Assembly (NCBI RefSeq): GCF_021010575.1
Contig: NZ_JAJNAG010000001.1
Coordinates: 1 to 64,000, forward strand
DNA from: Limnobaculum eriocheiris
GTDB lineage: Bacteria; Pseudomonadota; Gammaproteobacteria; Enterobacterales; Enterobacteriaceae
Reading direction: 5' to 3'
DNA length: 64,000 nucleotides
A program made the translations under genes and the position numbers. Shown here one piece after another: positions 37,916-47,449 of this stretch (its first letter is position 1; every line of letters begins with the position of its first letter). The notes below the pieces were generated by a model, which saw nothing but the letters and a program-made list of their open reading frames with translations, made no database searches and was not told the origin of the DNA.

Positions 37916-38308
37916 ATCTAATAGTGGCTTCGATTAAATGTGATCTTTAATAAATAACCGCATTAGCGGACTTTGAAAGCATTAACCAGCACCATTTCAT
38001 CAGGAGTGCTAGGCATTGCGAAGATAATACACCGCTGCTGATCATTTTGTCGGCTATGGTTAAATAATACCTAAGCTATAGCGGGAGTTTACCACTAAAT
38101 GACCCATAAAAATGATAATTAACCATGAAATTGTGCAGTGGTACATATTATCAATATTTTACTTATAAGGAGTAAGGGCCGGACCACCGGCGCTGGCAAT
38201 AGAAATTTAATGAAAAGCAATAATCACCCTACACTTAGTTGGTATTAATTCTTTGGCTTGCGCACTACACTGACCTAATCTCAATTGATAGTGATACCTA
38301 CACCAACT
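37916..38308. promoter_or_regulatory. Divergent region xseB / selO with a candidate selO promoter
   Basis: 393 bases without a gene. TTGGCT (38253-38258), 17 bases, TAATCT (38276-38281) is a plausible sigma-70 promoter just upstream of selO. A small GCCGG-ACCA-CCGGC hairpin occurs near 38177-38190. The xseB promoter must lie in the left part, but I see no strong match. Confidence 0.4.
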
Positions 38309-39760
38309 ATGCCAAAAATGCCAAAATTTATTCATTCCTATTACGATGAACTACCTGGCTTTTATACCGAGCTGGAGCCAACGCCTCTGAGTCAGGCGAG
38401 GTTGTTATATCACAGTGAACCATTGGCAAAAGAACTGGGGCTGGAGGATTCACTGTTTTCTGGTGACAACCAGAAAATCTGGTCCGGGGAAAAGTTACTG
38501 CCGGGAATGAAACCATTGGCGCAGGTATACAGCGGCCATCAGTTTGGCGTATGGGCCGGGCAGCTTGGCGACGGACGAGGGATTTTACTGGGTGAACAGC
38601 TCACCGACAGCGGAAAAAAGATGGACTGGCATCTGAAGGGGGCTGGCCTGACGCCATATTCCCGTATGGGCGATGGCAGGGCAGTACTTCGTTCGGTGGT
38701 CAGAGAGTTTTTAGCCTCAGAAGCGCTTTACTATTTAGGTATTCCAACGACCCGTGCTTTATCCATTGTTACCAGCGAGCAGCCGGTATTTCGTGAACAG
38801 CCCGAGCCGGGCGCCATGCTAATGCGAATCGCTGAAAGCCATATTCGCTTTGGTCATTTTGAACATTTTTATCGTCGTAATCAACAGGAGCAGGTACAGC
38901 AACTGGCTGATTACGCTATTCAGCACCATTGGCCTCAATGGCAGCAACAGCCGGAGCGTTATTTTCTCTGGTTTAAAGATATTGCAGAACGAACAGCGGA
39001 AATGATTGCGCTCTGGCAGTCGGTAGGTTTTGCCCATGGGGTAATGAACACTGACAATATGTCAATTTTGGGAATTACCATGGATTTTGGCTCCTATGGC
39101 TTTCTGGATGATTACTCCCCTGATTACATCTGTAATCACAGTGATTATCAGGGGCGCTATGCTTTCAGCAATCAACCCGCGGTGGCCTACTGGAATCTAC
39201 ATCGATTAGCGAATGCGCTGTCAGGCTTAATGACTATGGAACAGCTACAGGCTGGTTTAGCAGCATACGAACCCGCGTTGATGTCAGCCTATGGCCGACT
39301 GATGAGGGCAAAACTGGGTTTTTTCACTCAGGATCCACAGGATAATGATCTGTTAAATCAGCTATTGGACATGATGGCAAAAGAGAAACGCGATTACACC
39401 CTCACTTTCCGCTTATTAAGCGATGTTGAACAGGCCAGCCCTTATATTGCTCTACGGGATGAGTTTATCGATCGTCAGAGTTTCGACAGTTGGTATCAGG
39501 CATGGCGCCAACGTTTACAACAGGAACGGGTAGATGATGCCCGGCGTCAGCAGGTGATGAAAGGTGCGAATCCACAGCGAATTTTACGCAATTATCTGGC
39601 TCAAAAGGCGATTGAAGCCGCTGAACAAGGGGATACCAGCGTACTGGCTCATATTCATCAGGGGCTCATGAACCCTTATGTGAATTCCCCGGAATTTAGC
39701 GATTTAGCCGGGTTACCGCCGGACTGGGGAAAACGACTGGAAATCTCCTGTTCCAGCTAA
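38309..39760 (+). CDS. selO: Protein adenylyltransferase SelO (YdiU family)
   Basis: Pseudokinase-fold enzyme that transfers AMP from ATP to Ser/Thr/Tyr of proteins, linked to redox homeostasis. About 483 residues. Highly conserved blocks: [76 protein letters not shown] then [11 protein letters not shown] (metal and ATP residues). It ends KRLEISCSS, as in bacterial members with Cys in place of selenocysteine. ATG at 38309 is chosen; a second ATG lies at 38318. In E. coli selO is elsewhere, so its place between xseB and thiI is lineage-specific. Confidence 0.93.
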   Translation: MPKMPKFIHSYYDELPGFYTELEPTPLSQARLLYHSEPLAKELGLEDSLFSGDNQKIWSGEKLLPGMKPLAQVYSGHQFGVWAGQLGDGRGILLGEQLTDSGKKMDWHLKGAGLTPYSRMGDGRAVLRSVVREFLASEALYYLGIPTTRALSIVTSEQPVFREQPEPGAMLMRIAESHIRFGHFEHFYRRNQQEQVQQLADYAIQHHWPQWQQQPERYFLWFKDIAERTAEMIALWQSVGFAHGVMNTDNMSILGITMDFGSYGFLDDYSPDYICNHSDYQGRYAFSNQPAVAYWNLHRLANALSGLMTMEQLQAGLAAYEPALMSAYGRLMRAKLGFFTQDPQDNDLLNQLLDMMAKEKRDYTLTFRLLSDVEQASPYIALRDEFIDRQSFDSWYQAWRQRLQQERVDDARRQQVMKGANPQRILRNYLAQKAIEAAEQGDTSVLAHIHQGLMNPYVNSPEFSDLAGLPPDWGKRLEISCSS

Positions 39761-39898
39761 TCTTCGATCGAAACCCATGAAATATTCCTCAGGCGCAGAT
39801 TGTTTAGTGCGCCGATTGCCTTTCCGGGTGTATACTCCACGCCCAGAAATCTATCATCCTTTTCATTCGATTTAACGACGTAAGTACTCGCAACTATC

Positions 39899-41353
39899 AT
39901 GAAGTTTATCATTAAGCTGTTCCCTGAAATTACGATTAAAAGCCAGTCTGTGCGTATGCGCTTCATCAAAATCCTGACCGGAAACGCTCGTAACGTTTTA
40001 AGGCAGCGCATTGAGGAGTGTGCCGTGGTTCGCCATTGGGATTTTCTGGAAGTCAGAACCAAAGACCCGGCAAATGGCCCAATTATTCGGGATGCACTGA
40101 CGCGAATTCCCGGCATTCATCACATTCTTGAAGTGGACGAAACCCCTTATACCGATATGCACAATATCTTTGAACAGACGCTGGCGAACTATCGTGAGCA
40201 GTTGGAAGGTAAAACATTTTGTGTGCGGGTTAAGCGTCGTGGCAAGCAGGATTTTAACTCTCAGGATGTGGAGCGTTACGTTGGCGGTGGCTTAAACCAG
40301 CATATTGAGTCGGCTAAAGTCAATCTGACCAATCCGGACGTAACCGTGCGTTTAGAGATTGAAGACGACCGCCTGATTATGGTGCAGGGCCGCTATGAAG
40401 GGTTGGGTGGTTTCCCGATTGGTACGCAGGAAGATGTGCTATCGCTGATTTCCGGTGGGTTTGATTCCGGGGTTTCAAGCTATATGCTGATGCGCCGCGG
40501 CTGTCGGGTTCATTACTGCTTTTTTAATTTGGGTGGTGCAACCCATGAGATTGGCGTTAAGCAGGTAGCACACTATATCTGGAGTCGGTTCGGCAGTTCC
40601 CATAAGGTACGTTTTATTTCCGTTGATTTTGCGCCAGTGGTGAGTGAAATTCTGGAAAAAGTAGATGATGGCCAAATGGGCGTGGTGCTTAAACGTATGA
40701 TGGTCAGAGCCTCTTCAGCGATTGCTGAACGTTATGGCGTTCAGGCTATTGTAACCGGTGAGGCATTGGGTCAGGTTTCCAGCCAGACCTTAACCAACCT
40801 GCGCCTGATTGATAATGCTTCCGATACGCTGATTTTGCGTCCGCTGATTTCTCATGATAAAGAGCACATTATCAATATGGCTCGCCAGATTGGGACCGAA
40901 GATTTTGCCAAAACCATGCCTGAGTTTTGTGGTGTGATCTCAAAAAGCCCAACCGTGAAAGCGGTGAAGGCTAAAATTGAGGCTGAAGAGGCAAATTTTG
41001 ATTTCACTATTCTGGATAAAGTTGTTGAGCAGGCGGTGAATATTGATATTCGCCAGATAGCAGAACAAACACAGCAGCAAATCACTGAAGTAGAAACCGT
41101 GGCCGCTTTTGGCAGTAACGATGTGATTATTGATATTCGTTCATCAGACGAGCATGAAACCAGCCCGCTGAAGTTGAACGAAGTTAGCGTAAAACATATT
41201 CCATTCTACAAATTGGGCACGGCATTTAGCGAACTGGATAAATCGAAAACTTATCTGCTGTATTGCGATCGCGGTGTAATGAGCCGTTTGCAGGCGTTGT
41301 ATTTGCAGGAGCAGGGATATAATAACGTGAAGGTTTATCGCAAGAGTGCTTAA
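39899..41353 (+). CDS. thiI: tRNA 4-thiouridine synthase / thiazole sulfur carrier ThiI
   Basis: Adenylates U8 of tRNA and delivers sulfur for s4U, and also supplies sulfur to ThiS for thiamine. 484 residues: N-terminal ferredoxin-like and THUMP domain (to about 165), a PP-loop ATPase with [12 protein letters not shown] at about 183-195, the conserved Cys in [12 protein letters not shown], and a C-terminal rhodanese domain with the persulfide cysteine in [15 protein letters not shown]. Same gene as in E. coli opposite xseB. Two hairpins follow. Confidence 0.96.
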   Translation: MKFIIKLFPEITIKSQSVRMRFIKILTGNARNVLRQRIEECAVVRHWDFLEVRTKDPANGPIIRDALTRIPGIHHILEVDETPYTDMHNIFEQTLANYREQLEGKTFCVRVKRRGKQDFNSQDVERYVGGGLNQHIESAKVNLTNPDVTVRLEIEDDRLIMVQGRYEGLGGFPIGTQEDVLSLISGGFDSGVSSYMLMRRGCRVHYCFFNLGGATHEIGVKQVAHYIWSRFGSSHKVRFISVDFAPVVSEILEKVDDGQMGVVLKRMMVRASSAIAERYGVQAIVTGEALGQVSSQTLTNLRLIDNASDTLILRPLISHDKEHIINMARQIGTEDFAKTMPEFCGVISKSPTVKAVKAKIEAEEANFDFTILDKVVEQAVNIDIRQIAEQTQQQITEVETVAAFGSNDVIIDIRSSDEHETSPLKLNEVSVKHIPFYKLGTAFSELDKSKTYLLYCDRGVMSRLQALYLQEQGYNNVKVYRKSA

Positions 41354-41405
41354 TCTCGCATGCCGGTCGGGCACTTTTCTTTAAATTACATGATGTTTTT
41401 ACGAC

Positions 41406-41441
41406 CGAAATAATCTGTGAAGCTAACAGATTATTGTTTCG
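41406..41441 (+). terminator. Hairpin 1 after thiI
   Basis: Stem CGAAATAATCTGT / ACAGATTATTGTTTCG with one bulge and a 7-base loop. It sits immediately before the second, stronger hairpin. Confidence 0.5.
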
Positions 41442-41445
41442 GATA

Positions 41446-41477
41446 GTTTGAAAGGCCCGAAATCGGGCCTTTCAAAC
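41446..41477. terminator. Hairpin 2 after thiI
   Basis: 15-bp perfect stem GTTTGAAAGGCCCGA / TCGGGCCTTTCAAAC with loop AA. AAAG and CTTT at the arms give partial A/T tracts, so it probably terminates thiI. Confidence 0.7.
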
Positions 41478-41505
41478 TGTTGACAAACCTGATAAATCAG
41501 CACCT

Positions 41506-41705
41506 GCAAATATACCGACCGTAATAGCAATGTGTCCATATTTACATCTTTACATCGATAACGGTCGATAAACCGTCAGTACTTAGCTATGGAGTGCGTT
41601 GGGCCAGGCCGGGTTAGGGGCAGTTATGAAACATCTGACGGTGTTTCACCCTTCGGAACAACGCTAAAGCTGCTACGACCCCAACACCCGTCCCTCCTAA
41701 CGATT
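41506..41705 (-). repeat. Dispersed structured repeat, family B copy 2
   Basis: Minus strand aligns with 34601-34822: GAGGGACGGG, GTTGGGGTCG, AGGGTGAAACACCG, TGTTTCATAAC, GGCCCAACGC, AGCTAAGTAC, and ACATTGCTATTACGGTCGG. The first hairpins of copy 1 are missing or decayed, but the wide stem is kept as ATCGACCGT with ACGGTCGGT, with paired changes relative to copy 1. It lies between convergent thiI and the porin gene. Confidence 0.75.
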
Positions 41706-41760
41706 GGCTATTGAAAGTACCAAACTGAACTATCAGTATTTTTCATATATAAAAACCATA

Positions 41761-42900
41761 TCAGAACTGATACACCAAACCCGTCGCGACAATATTATCG
41801 GTGGAAATACCGTTATCCTTGTAGAAGCTGTTATCGTCTAACAGGTTGATTTTGTAGTCCACATAGGCCGACAGATTTTTGTTGAAGGTCTGTGTTACCC
41901 CCACGTCAGCATACTTCACCAGATCCTGATTATCGCTATACTGGCCGTTGTTGGTATTTAAGTTTTTGCCTTTTGATTGCAGATAGGCAAGAGAAGGGGC
42001 TAAACCAAAATCAAACTGATATTGAGCAACCACTTCATAGTTTTGAGTTTTGTTGGCGATACCATCGCCGCCGTATGGCGTCATGTTATTCGTTTCTGAA
42101 TACATGGTCGCCAGATAAACATTATTAGCGTTATAGCGTATACCAGCTGTCCAGGCCTGGGCCATGTCGCCACCGGCAATATTACCACCGGCGGTTTTTT
42201 GTTCTCCGGTACGGTTAGAAGAACTGTAGGCTGCCCCCAGGCTGATGCCTTCGCCAATGTCATAGGTGGAAGAGATACCCCAGCCATCACCGTTCTGATG
42301 TTGAACGTCATGCGGATTTCGACTCAGGTTTTCACATACTTTGGTCCCGGTTGATTCATCACAATTCTGCCCGTCATTTTTCCCCTGATACTGGACGGCA
42401 AAATTCAAACCTTCTACCTGACCAAACAGGTCGGTATTACGGTAAGTTGCCACGCCATTAGCACGGCTTACCATATAGTTGTCTGCTCCGGTGTAGCTGT
42501 CACCACCAAATTCCGGCAGCACATCGGTCCAACCTTCGACATCATATAAAATTCCGTAGTTACGGCCATAATCCAGTGAGCCGGCAAGGCGATGTTTTAT
42601 TCCGGCAAAAGCCAGACGGGTAAAGCTTTGGTTGCTGCTACCTTCTGGGTTACTGGCAAGAATGTTGTATTCCCATTGCCCAAAGCCAACAACATCTTCG
42701 TTGACCTGAGTTTCACCTTTAATACCAAAACGCGTGTAGGTAGCGTCGCCATCCTGACTGCTATCCGATGAGAAATAGTGTAAACCATCTATTTTTCCAT
42801 ACAGGTTCAGTTTATTTCCATCCTTGTTATAGATTTCGGCCCCATGAGCTGCACCGGCAGCAACGATGGTTGAGATGAGCACTGCTATTACTTTTTTCAT
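41761..42900 (-). CDS. General trimeric porin (OmpC/OmpF/PhoE family)
   Basis: 379 residues with signal peptide ([19 protein letters not shown], cut before [16 protein letters not shown]). The 16-strand beta-barrel signature includes [31 protein letters not shown], the constriction loop [27 protein letters not shown], and the terminal Phe in VATGLVYQF. Two cysteines at about 180 and 189 (GQNC and TKVCENL) are the only ones in the mature protein and lie in one external loop, which is unusual. Which of OmpC, OmpF or PhoE it corresponds to cannot be settled by eye. Confidence 0.92.
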   Translation of the reverse strand: MKKVIAVLISTIVAAGAAHGAEIYNKDGNKLNLYGKIDGLHYFSSDSSQDGDATYTRFGIKGETQVNEDVVGFGQWEYNILASNPEGSSNQSFTRLAFAGIKHRLAGSLDYGRNYGILYDVEGWTDVLPEFGGDSYTGADNYMVSRANGVATYRNTDLFGQVEGLNFAVQYQGKNDGQNCDESTGTKVCENLSRNPHDVQHQNGDGWGISSTYDIGEGISLGAAYSSSNRTGEQKTAGGNIAGGDMAQAWTAGIRYNANNVYLATMYSETNNMTPYGGDGIANKTQNYEVVAQYQFDFGLAPSLAYLQSKGKNLNTNNGQYSDNQDLVKYADVGVTQTFNKNLSAYVDYKINLLDDNSFYKDNGISTDNIVATGLVYQF

Positions 42901-43602
42901 AATATTATGGCCTGTGGTGATAATGATAAAAACAAGGGTGAGATTAAATCCCGTTACTTGCTGTTTGAGCTTAGTAATTAAATGAATTTCTGGTTATTGA
43001 TAAAATGTAAATAAAGGATAAAGAATAAAAATAAATGTTTCTGCTTTATATTGGAATATTTTTCAGTATTAAGACTCTAAAAACTATTATTATGATTTTG
43101 TTAGATAAATCTATTTTAAATAATCGAAACAGGGAGTCATTCCTCATGACCTGATACACATTGTAAATAAATTTAATTTTCAGGCTGTTAGCATTCGCAA
43201 AACTTATAGACCACATAAACTATATGTTTTTTATCAACCGCTTTGCACATTACCGGTGCATGACTGGCTGGTTCGGTAATGTGGATATAGCCTTAACACT
43301 GATGGATAAATGAACGGTACTTTTTCGTTAATTAATGGAAATAATGTTCTTAATCATTTCCGTTTATTATTAAAGCAACGATTTATATCTCATCTGATTT
43401 ATTCAAAACTGAATGCTATTGCTATTCGGCTATATAACATTTCGATTTATTATAGTGCAAAAATGCACAAGCAAAGTGCAGGGAATCTATTTTTATACTG
43501 ATTAAAGATAATTAATAAATGAAGTTTATTCTGATGAGAAATACGGTCGATTTTCATCAAACAAAAAGTAGGGTGCGGAGCAATAGTGTTCCGCAAAACG
43601 GC
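42901..43602. other. Long region upstream of the porin gene
   Basis: 702 AT-rich bases between the porin start and yajL. The part near the porin must hold its promoter and likely OmpR-type sites, but I cannot mark them reliably. At 43248-43282 CACATTACCG and CGGTAATGTG form a 10-bp stem around a 15-base loop, perhaps a terminator remnant. A 63-codon plus-strand frame at 43310-43501 looks like chance. Confidence 0.35.
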
Positions 43603-44190
43603 TTAAAGATAGGCGTATATTCCCGGGGCAACGATGAGCTGTTCAGCCACTTCGGCGGCCTTATCTCTGTTGACCAACAGCTCTATTAATTTCAGACCAA
43701 AATCGATTGAGGTTCCAGGCCCCTGGCTGGTGACCAGATTGACGCGTTCATCATAGTTGACCCGTCGATCCACCCACTTATTATCGGGAATCATATGCTT
43801 AAAGCCAGGGTTAACCGCCATATTTCCTACAGGAAACAGCTTGTGGTGTTCCAGTACCAGTGCAGGGGCTGCACAAATCGCAGCGACAATATTACCGCTA
43901 AGATGAGTCTGGCGAACTCTTTCTACCAGCAGAGGGCTATCCCGAAAACATTCGGCACCTTTTACTCCACCGGGCAACACGACGGCGTCAAAATGTTCAT
44001 CGGCTACGTCAACCAAAGCATGGTCGGCAACTAATTTCACCCCCCGGGAACAGACGATAGTCAGGCAGCCATCCCCTTCGACGCTGGCGGTAGTAACCTC
44101 AATTCCACCGCGAACCAGCAGGTCAATAGTGGTAACGGCTTCGGTTTCTTCCGTGCCGTGAGCCAGGCAAACCAGTGCTCTTGGCGCCAT
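43603..44190 (-). CDS. yajL: DJ-1/PfpI family protein deglycase/chaperone YajL
   Basis: 195-residue DJ-1 homologue that protects proteins from oxidative and carbonyl damage. The nucleophile cysteine is in [15 protein letters not shown], with the supporting Glu in [34 protein letters not shown] and [21 protein letters not shown] are the other family motifs. ATG at 44190 follows AAGGAG; the longer frame has no ribosome site. E. coli has panE next to yajL; here yajQ is the direct divergent neighbour. Confidence 0.95.
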   Translation of the reverse strand: MAPRALVCLAHGTEETEAVTTIDLLVRGGIEVTTASVEGDGCLTIVCSRGVKLVADHALVDVADEHFDAVVLPGGVKGAECFRDSPLLVERVRQTHLSGNIVAAICAAPALVLEHHKLFPVGNMAVNPGFKHMIPDNKWVDRRVNYDERVNLVTSQGPGTSIDFGLKLIELLVNRDKAAEVAEQLIVAPGIYAYL

Positions 44191-44309
44191 TTTGTACTCC
44201 TTAATCAATAAGATTGTCAGCCTGACAGGTTGTGCAGGCGTGAATATAACCGTTATCATGCATAACATTATTTGTGATTAAAAGAGCCAACATAAAAAAG
44301 GAAGAAGTT

Positions 44310-44801
44310 ATGCCATCTTTCGATATTGTATCTGAAATTGATATGCCTGAAGTTCGCAATGCGGTGGAAAATGCCAGCCGTGAACTGACCAACCGTTGGG
44401 ATTTCCGTAATATTCCCGCCAGTTTTGACCTGAATGAGAAGAGTGAAATCGTTAAGGTTGCCAGTGAGTCTGAGTTTCAGGTTCAGCAATTGCTGGATAT
44501 TCTGCGCGATAAGTTTGCTAAACGCGGTATTGATGCCGGGGCGTTAGAAATCCCTGAAGAGATGGTACACAGCGGCAAAACATACAGCGTTGAGGTTAAG
44601 CTCAAGCAGGGTATTGAAACCGATGTGGCTAAAAAAATTATTAAGCTGATTAAAGATAATAAACTGAAAGTTCAGGCCCAAATCCAGGGGGATCAGGTAC
44701 GGGTTACCGGCAAATCCCGTGATGACTTACAGGGGGCAATGGCGCTGGTGAGAGGTGCCGAGTTAGGACAGCCGTTCCAGTTTAATAACTTCCGTGATTA
44801 A
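44310..44801 (+). CDS. yajQ: Nucleotide-binding protein YajQ
   Basis: 163-residue UPF0234 protein with two RNA-recognition-like domains. Homologues bind tRNA/GTP, and in Xanthomonas a relative binds cyclic di-[22 protein letters not shown] and [12 protein letters not shown] begin the protein; [19 protein letters not shown] and [26 protein letters not shown] end it. ATG at 44310 follows AAAGGAAG. A weak hairpin (ACCAGACA / TGTCTGGT, near 44818-44852) separates it from the next gene. Confidence 0.95.
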   Translation: MPSFDIVSEIDMPEVRNAVENASRELTNRWDFRNIPASFDLNEKSEIVKVASESEFQVQQLLDILRDKFAKRGIDAGALEIPEEMVHSGKTYSVEVKLKQGIETDVAKKIIKLIKDNKLKVQAQIQGDQVRVTGKSRDDLQGAMALVRGAELGQPFQFNNFRD

Positions 44802-44871
44802 GGGAATAAGGCCGAATACCAGACAGCATTGCTAAGTCAGGGTTGTCTGGTTTACTTAAAATGGAGTTTGT

Positions 44872-45435
44872 ATGAGTAAAGCTGGTGTGCTGAAAAATTA
44901 TTCCCGGGTATTATCGCTGTTTATCGGCGCTGGAATTTTTTTAAGCGGATGCAGTAACCGGTATGAACAACAACAGCTCGAGTTTGCCGAGTATTGCGCG
45001 CAGGTTGAAACGCTGGGCGGAATAGATTTTTCTTTCTCCGGTTTTACTTATGATGAGTTGAAAGAGGTCGAGGTAAAACACCAACGAAATGGGGAAGTTA
45101 TCGAGCAATTTTCGCTGCATGTAGATACTTACAGCTTTAAATCCGGCGAAAATAATTTTTCCCTGTATGACTATAGCCGACAACTGCACGTTCGGGATAA
45201 ATATACCATTAGGGTTTCTGACCAACAGGTTTTTGTATTAAACGGCATGAAAACTAAGGTGATACAGCAACCTGACACAAGGGTAAAAGGGGATGGCTGC
45301 CACCTGAGTGGTTATTCGCTGAATGGTGTCTCGGTAGAGAGCTATGCCTCTCCGCTGTTTGCAAAACTTGAAGTTATTGACCATAAGAACGTCAAAAAGA
45401 ATAAAAAGAGCAAGAAGAGAAGAGTCAAAAGATAG
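44872..45435 (+). CDS. Putative lipoprotein with strongly basic C-terminal tail
   Basis: 187 residues. The lipoprotein signal ends LFIGAGIFLSGC, with acyl-Cys near residue 27. The mature part has two more cysteines (EYCAQVE and GDGCHLSG) that could pair. The C-terminus is a dense run of Lys/Arg (KKNKKSKKRRVKR), which suggests contact with acidic partners such as LPS, anionic lipid or nucleic acid. I recognise no family. ATG at 44872 follows a GGAG site. A terminator-like hairpin after it is shared with the convergent ABC operon. Confidence 0.7.
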   Translation: MSKAGVLKNYSRVLSLFIGAGIFLSGCSNRYEQQQLEFAEYCAQVETLGGIDFSFSGFTYDELKEVEVKHQRNGEVIEQFSLHVDTYSFKSGENNFSLYDYSRQLHVRDKYTIRVSDQQVFVLNGMKTKVIQQPDTRVKGDGCHLSGYSLNGVSVESYASPLFAKLEVIDHKNVKKNKKSKKRRVKR

Positions 45436-45459
45436 TTGATATTGAAGGGTAATGTTATT

Positions 45460-45487
45460 CTGGCCCGGAATGAATATTCCAGGCCAG
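45460..45487. terminator. Hairpin between the lipoprotein gene and the ABC operon
   Basis: 12-bp stem CTGGCCCGGAAT / ATTCCAGGCCAG with one mismatch and loop GAAT, between convergent genes. Confidence 0.55.
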
Positions 45488-45509
45488 AGGGCTATCAAAA
45501 TAGTTCGAT

Positions 45510-46472
45510 TTATCGTCCAAACAGCCTGGAGAGGTTAAGGCCTTTCAGGAAGATAAAGGCCAGTAGTAACCCGCCCCATAGTGCCATAGTAATGTAGCTG
45601 CTTACGCCCAGAATATTTAGCCCACTTTCCAGCATCTGTAATAAGATCAGCGCCATCGCCATGCCAAACACTTTACCAAATCCACCGTCCGGGTTTATTC
45701 CACCTAATACTGCCGCCAGAATCGAAACCAGCAGATAGGATTCACCATAAGAGGCTTTAGCCGAGTTAAGCTTGGACATCATCAGCAACGCAGCAACCAC
45801 GCAGAGTATGGAGGATAGGATATACACCCAGACAATCGTTTTACGGGTGTTAATACCGGAGTAATGGGTAGCCTGTTCATTGGATCCAATCAGATAGATG
45901 GTGCGGCCAAAGGCGGATTTCTCCAGAATGATCCAGATTGCGGTTACCACGGCTAAAAAGACTAACAGCGGTACAGGAATACCAAACAGATTGGTACTGT
46001 TAATCGCCAGAATATAGTCAGGGAAGTTGGAAATAGCCGAGCCGCGGGAGATCAAAATATTAATCCCGTTCAGCAAGGTCATAATACCCAGGGTTGCCAG
46101 AATAGGAGAGACCCTGACTACCGCAATCAGGAGGCCGTTCACGCTGCCAATCACCATAGCCATTGCTAAACCAGCAAGCAGCACCAGTGCCATACTGCCA
46201 GCACTTGGTGGATAGTTGGTAGCCACCCAGGCCATAACTAAACCACAGGCATTCATGGTGGCAATAATCGATAAATTAATCCCACCGGTGAGCATGGTGA
46301 TGGCCATTGCCAGCGCCAGTACGCCAAGCACCGGCATTTGCGATGCAATTGACTGGAAGTTAGCGGATGACCAGAAAACATCAGGGATCAGAAAACTGAA
46401 GGAAATGACAACCAGACCAATCAGCAGACTCAGGTAAACCTCTACATTATCTTTTACTTTTCTTGCGCTCAT
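45510..46472 (-). CDS. ABC transporter permease, CUT2 sugar family (second permease)
   Basis: 320-residue RbsC/LsrD-type inner membrane protein with about ten transmembrane segments. Typical blocks: ITMLTGGINLSIIATMNACGL, VNGLLIAVVRVSPILATLGIMTLLNGI, SAFGRTIYLIGSNEQATHYSGIN (EAA-like loop that docks on the ATPase), and the Gly-rich LAAVLGGINPDGGFG. Last gene of a four-gene minus-strand operon (binding protein, ATPase, permease, permease), 2 bases after the other permease, so tightly coupled. Confidence 0.88.
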   Translation of the reverse strand: MSARKVKDNVEVYLSLLIGLVVISFSFLIPDVFWSSANFQSIASQMPVLGVLALAMAITMLTGGINLSIIATMNACGLVMAWVATNYPPSAGSMALVLLAGLAMAMVIGSVNGLLIAVVRVSPILATLGIMTLLNGINILISRGSAISNFPDYILAINSTNLFGIPVPLLVFLAVVTAIWIILEKSAFGRTIYLIGSNEQATHYSGINTRKTIVWVYILSSILCVVAALLMMSKLNSAKASYGESYLLVSILAAVLGGINPDGGFGKVFGMAMALILLQMLESGLNILGVSSYITMALWGGLLLAFIFLKGLNLSRLFGR

Positions 46473-46474
46473 GG

Positions 46475-47449
46475 TTATACCCCCTGACCTTTACGCTGGC
46501 TCCAGGCCGTCATACTGACACTAATAACGATCACTAAACCGGTAACCACAGTATGCCAGTAAGAAGAAATGTTCAGCAGGATCAGACCATTTTGTAGTAC
46601 CGCTAATAGAATAACGCCCAGCAGAGTACCCAGTAGGGTTCCTCGTCCACCTACGATGCTGGTACCACCCAACACCACCGCCGCCAATACCGTGAGCTCA
46701 TAGCCCAACAGTGAGTCTGGCGCTACGGTTAAAACCGTGGCTGACTGAACCACACCGGCTACACCAGACATTAACCCCATATAGCCATAGACAAATAGCT
46801 GAAGTTTAAAGATGCCAAAACCCATGCGTGAGGCAGCCTCTTTATTACCGCCCATGGCGTAAATCATACGTCCAATGCTGGTTTTATTCATGATGATGCC
46901 GGTCAGGGCAACGACCACAATCATGGTAATAATTTGCAGGCTCAGGCCATAATCATAACCATCTGCCGCGGTGAATTTAAACAGCATAACCCCTTGTTCA
47001 AACCACTCAGGATAGCTGTATAACCACACGCCTTTAGTGAGGTAGAGTAGCAATCCATAGAAGATATTCAGGGTTGATATAGTGATAATGATAGAAGGCA
47101 CTTTAAGCCGGTTAACCAGCACCGCGTTAACCATGCCTAACAGTAATCCAATCCCGCCGGACAGCGCAAAAGCAATGGCAAAGTTACCGGTAGTGCCCTG
47201 AATAAGGCTAACCATGACATACTGAGCGATAATGGTCATTGCCGGGAAAGAAATATCAATACCGCCGGAAATCAGAACAATAAACAGACCGCAGGCCAGT
47301 ATGGTCAACATAGCGTAGTTATTGATCAGATCGTAAATGTTGCCAAACGTCATAAAGTCCGGGCTGGCAAAAGAGAGATAACCACCAATTACCAGGATGG
47401 TTAAGCCTAAAAACAGTTCATGTGGTTTGATGCCTAATTTATTAACCAT
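46475..47449 (-). CDS. ABC transporter permease, CUT2 sugar family (first permease)
   Basis: 324-residue membrane protein, paralogous to its neighbour. Contains CGLFIVLISGGIDISFPAMT, NRLKVPSIIITISTLNIFYGLL, TSIGRMIYAMGGNKEAASRMG and VLAAVVLGGTSIVGGRGTL. The ATG at 47449 lies inside the ATPase gene and overlaps its end by 8 bases, with GAGGTGG as ribosome site. A start 21 codons upstream is open but lies deeper in the ATPase gene. Two different permeases make a heterodimeric channel, as in the LsrC/LsrD and YtfT/YjfF systems. Confidence 0.88.
   Translation of the reverse strand: MVNKLGIKPHELFLGLTILVIGGYLSFASPDFMTFGNIYDLINNYAMLTILACGLFIVLISGGIDISFPAMTIIAQYVMVSLIQGTTGNFAIAFALSGGIGLLLGMVNAVLVNRLKVPSIIITISTLNIFYGLLLYLTKGVWLYSYPEWFEQGVMLFKFTAADGYDYGLSLQIITMIVVVALTGIIMNKTSIGRMIYAMGGNKEAASRMGFGIFKLQLFVYGYMGLMSGVAGVVQSATVLTVAPDSLLGYELTVLAAVVLGGTSIVGGRGTLLGTLLGVILLAVLQNGLILLNISSYWHTVVTGLVIVISVSMTAWSQRKGQGV

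Noticed and set aside
43310-43501. 63-codon frame upstream of yajL
   Set aside because: AT-rich, no domain or signal, no conserved neighbour; consistent with chance.
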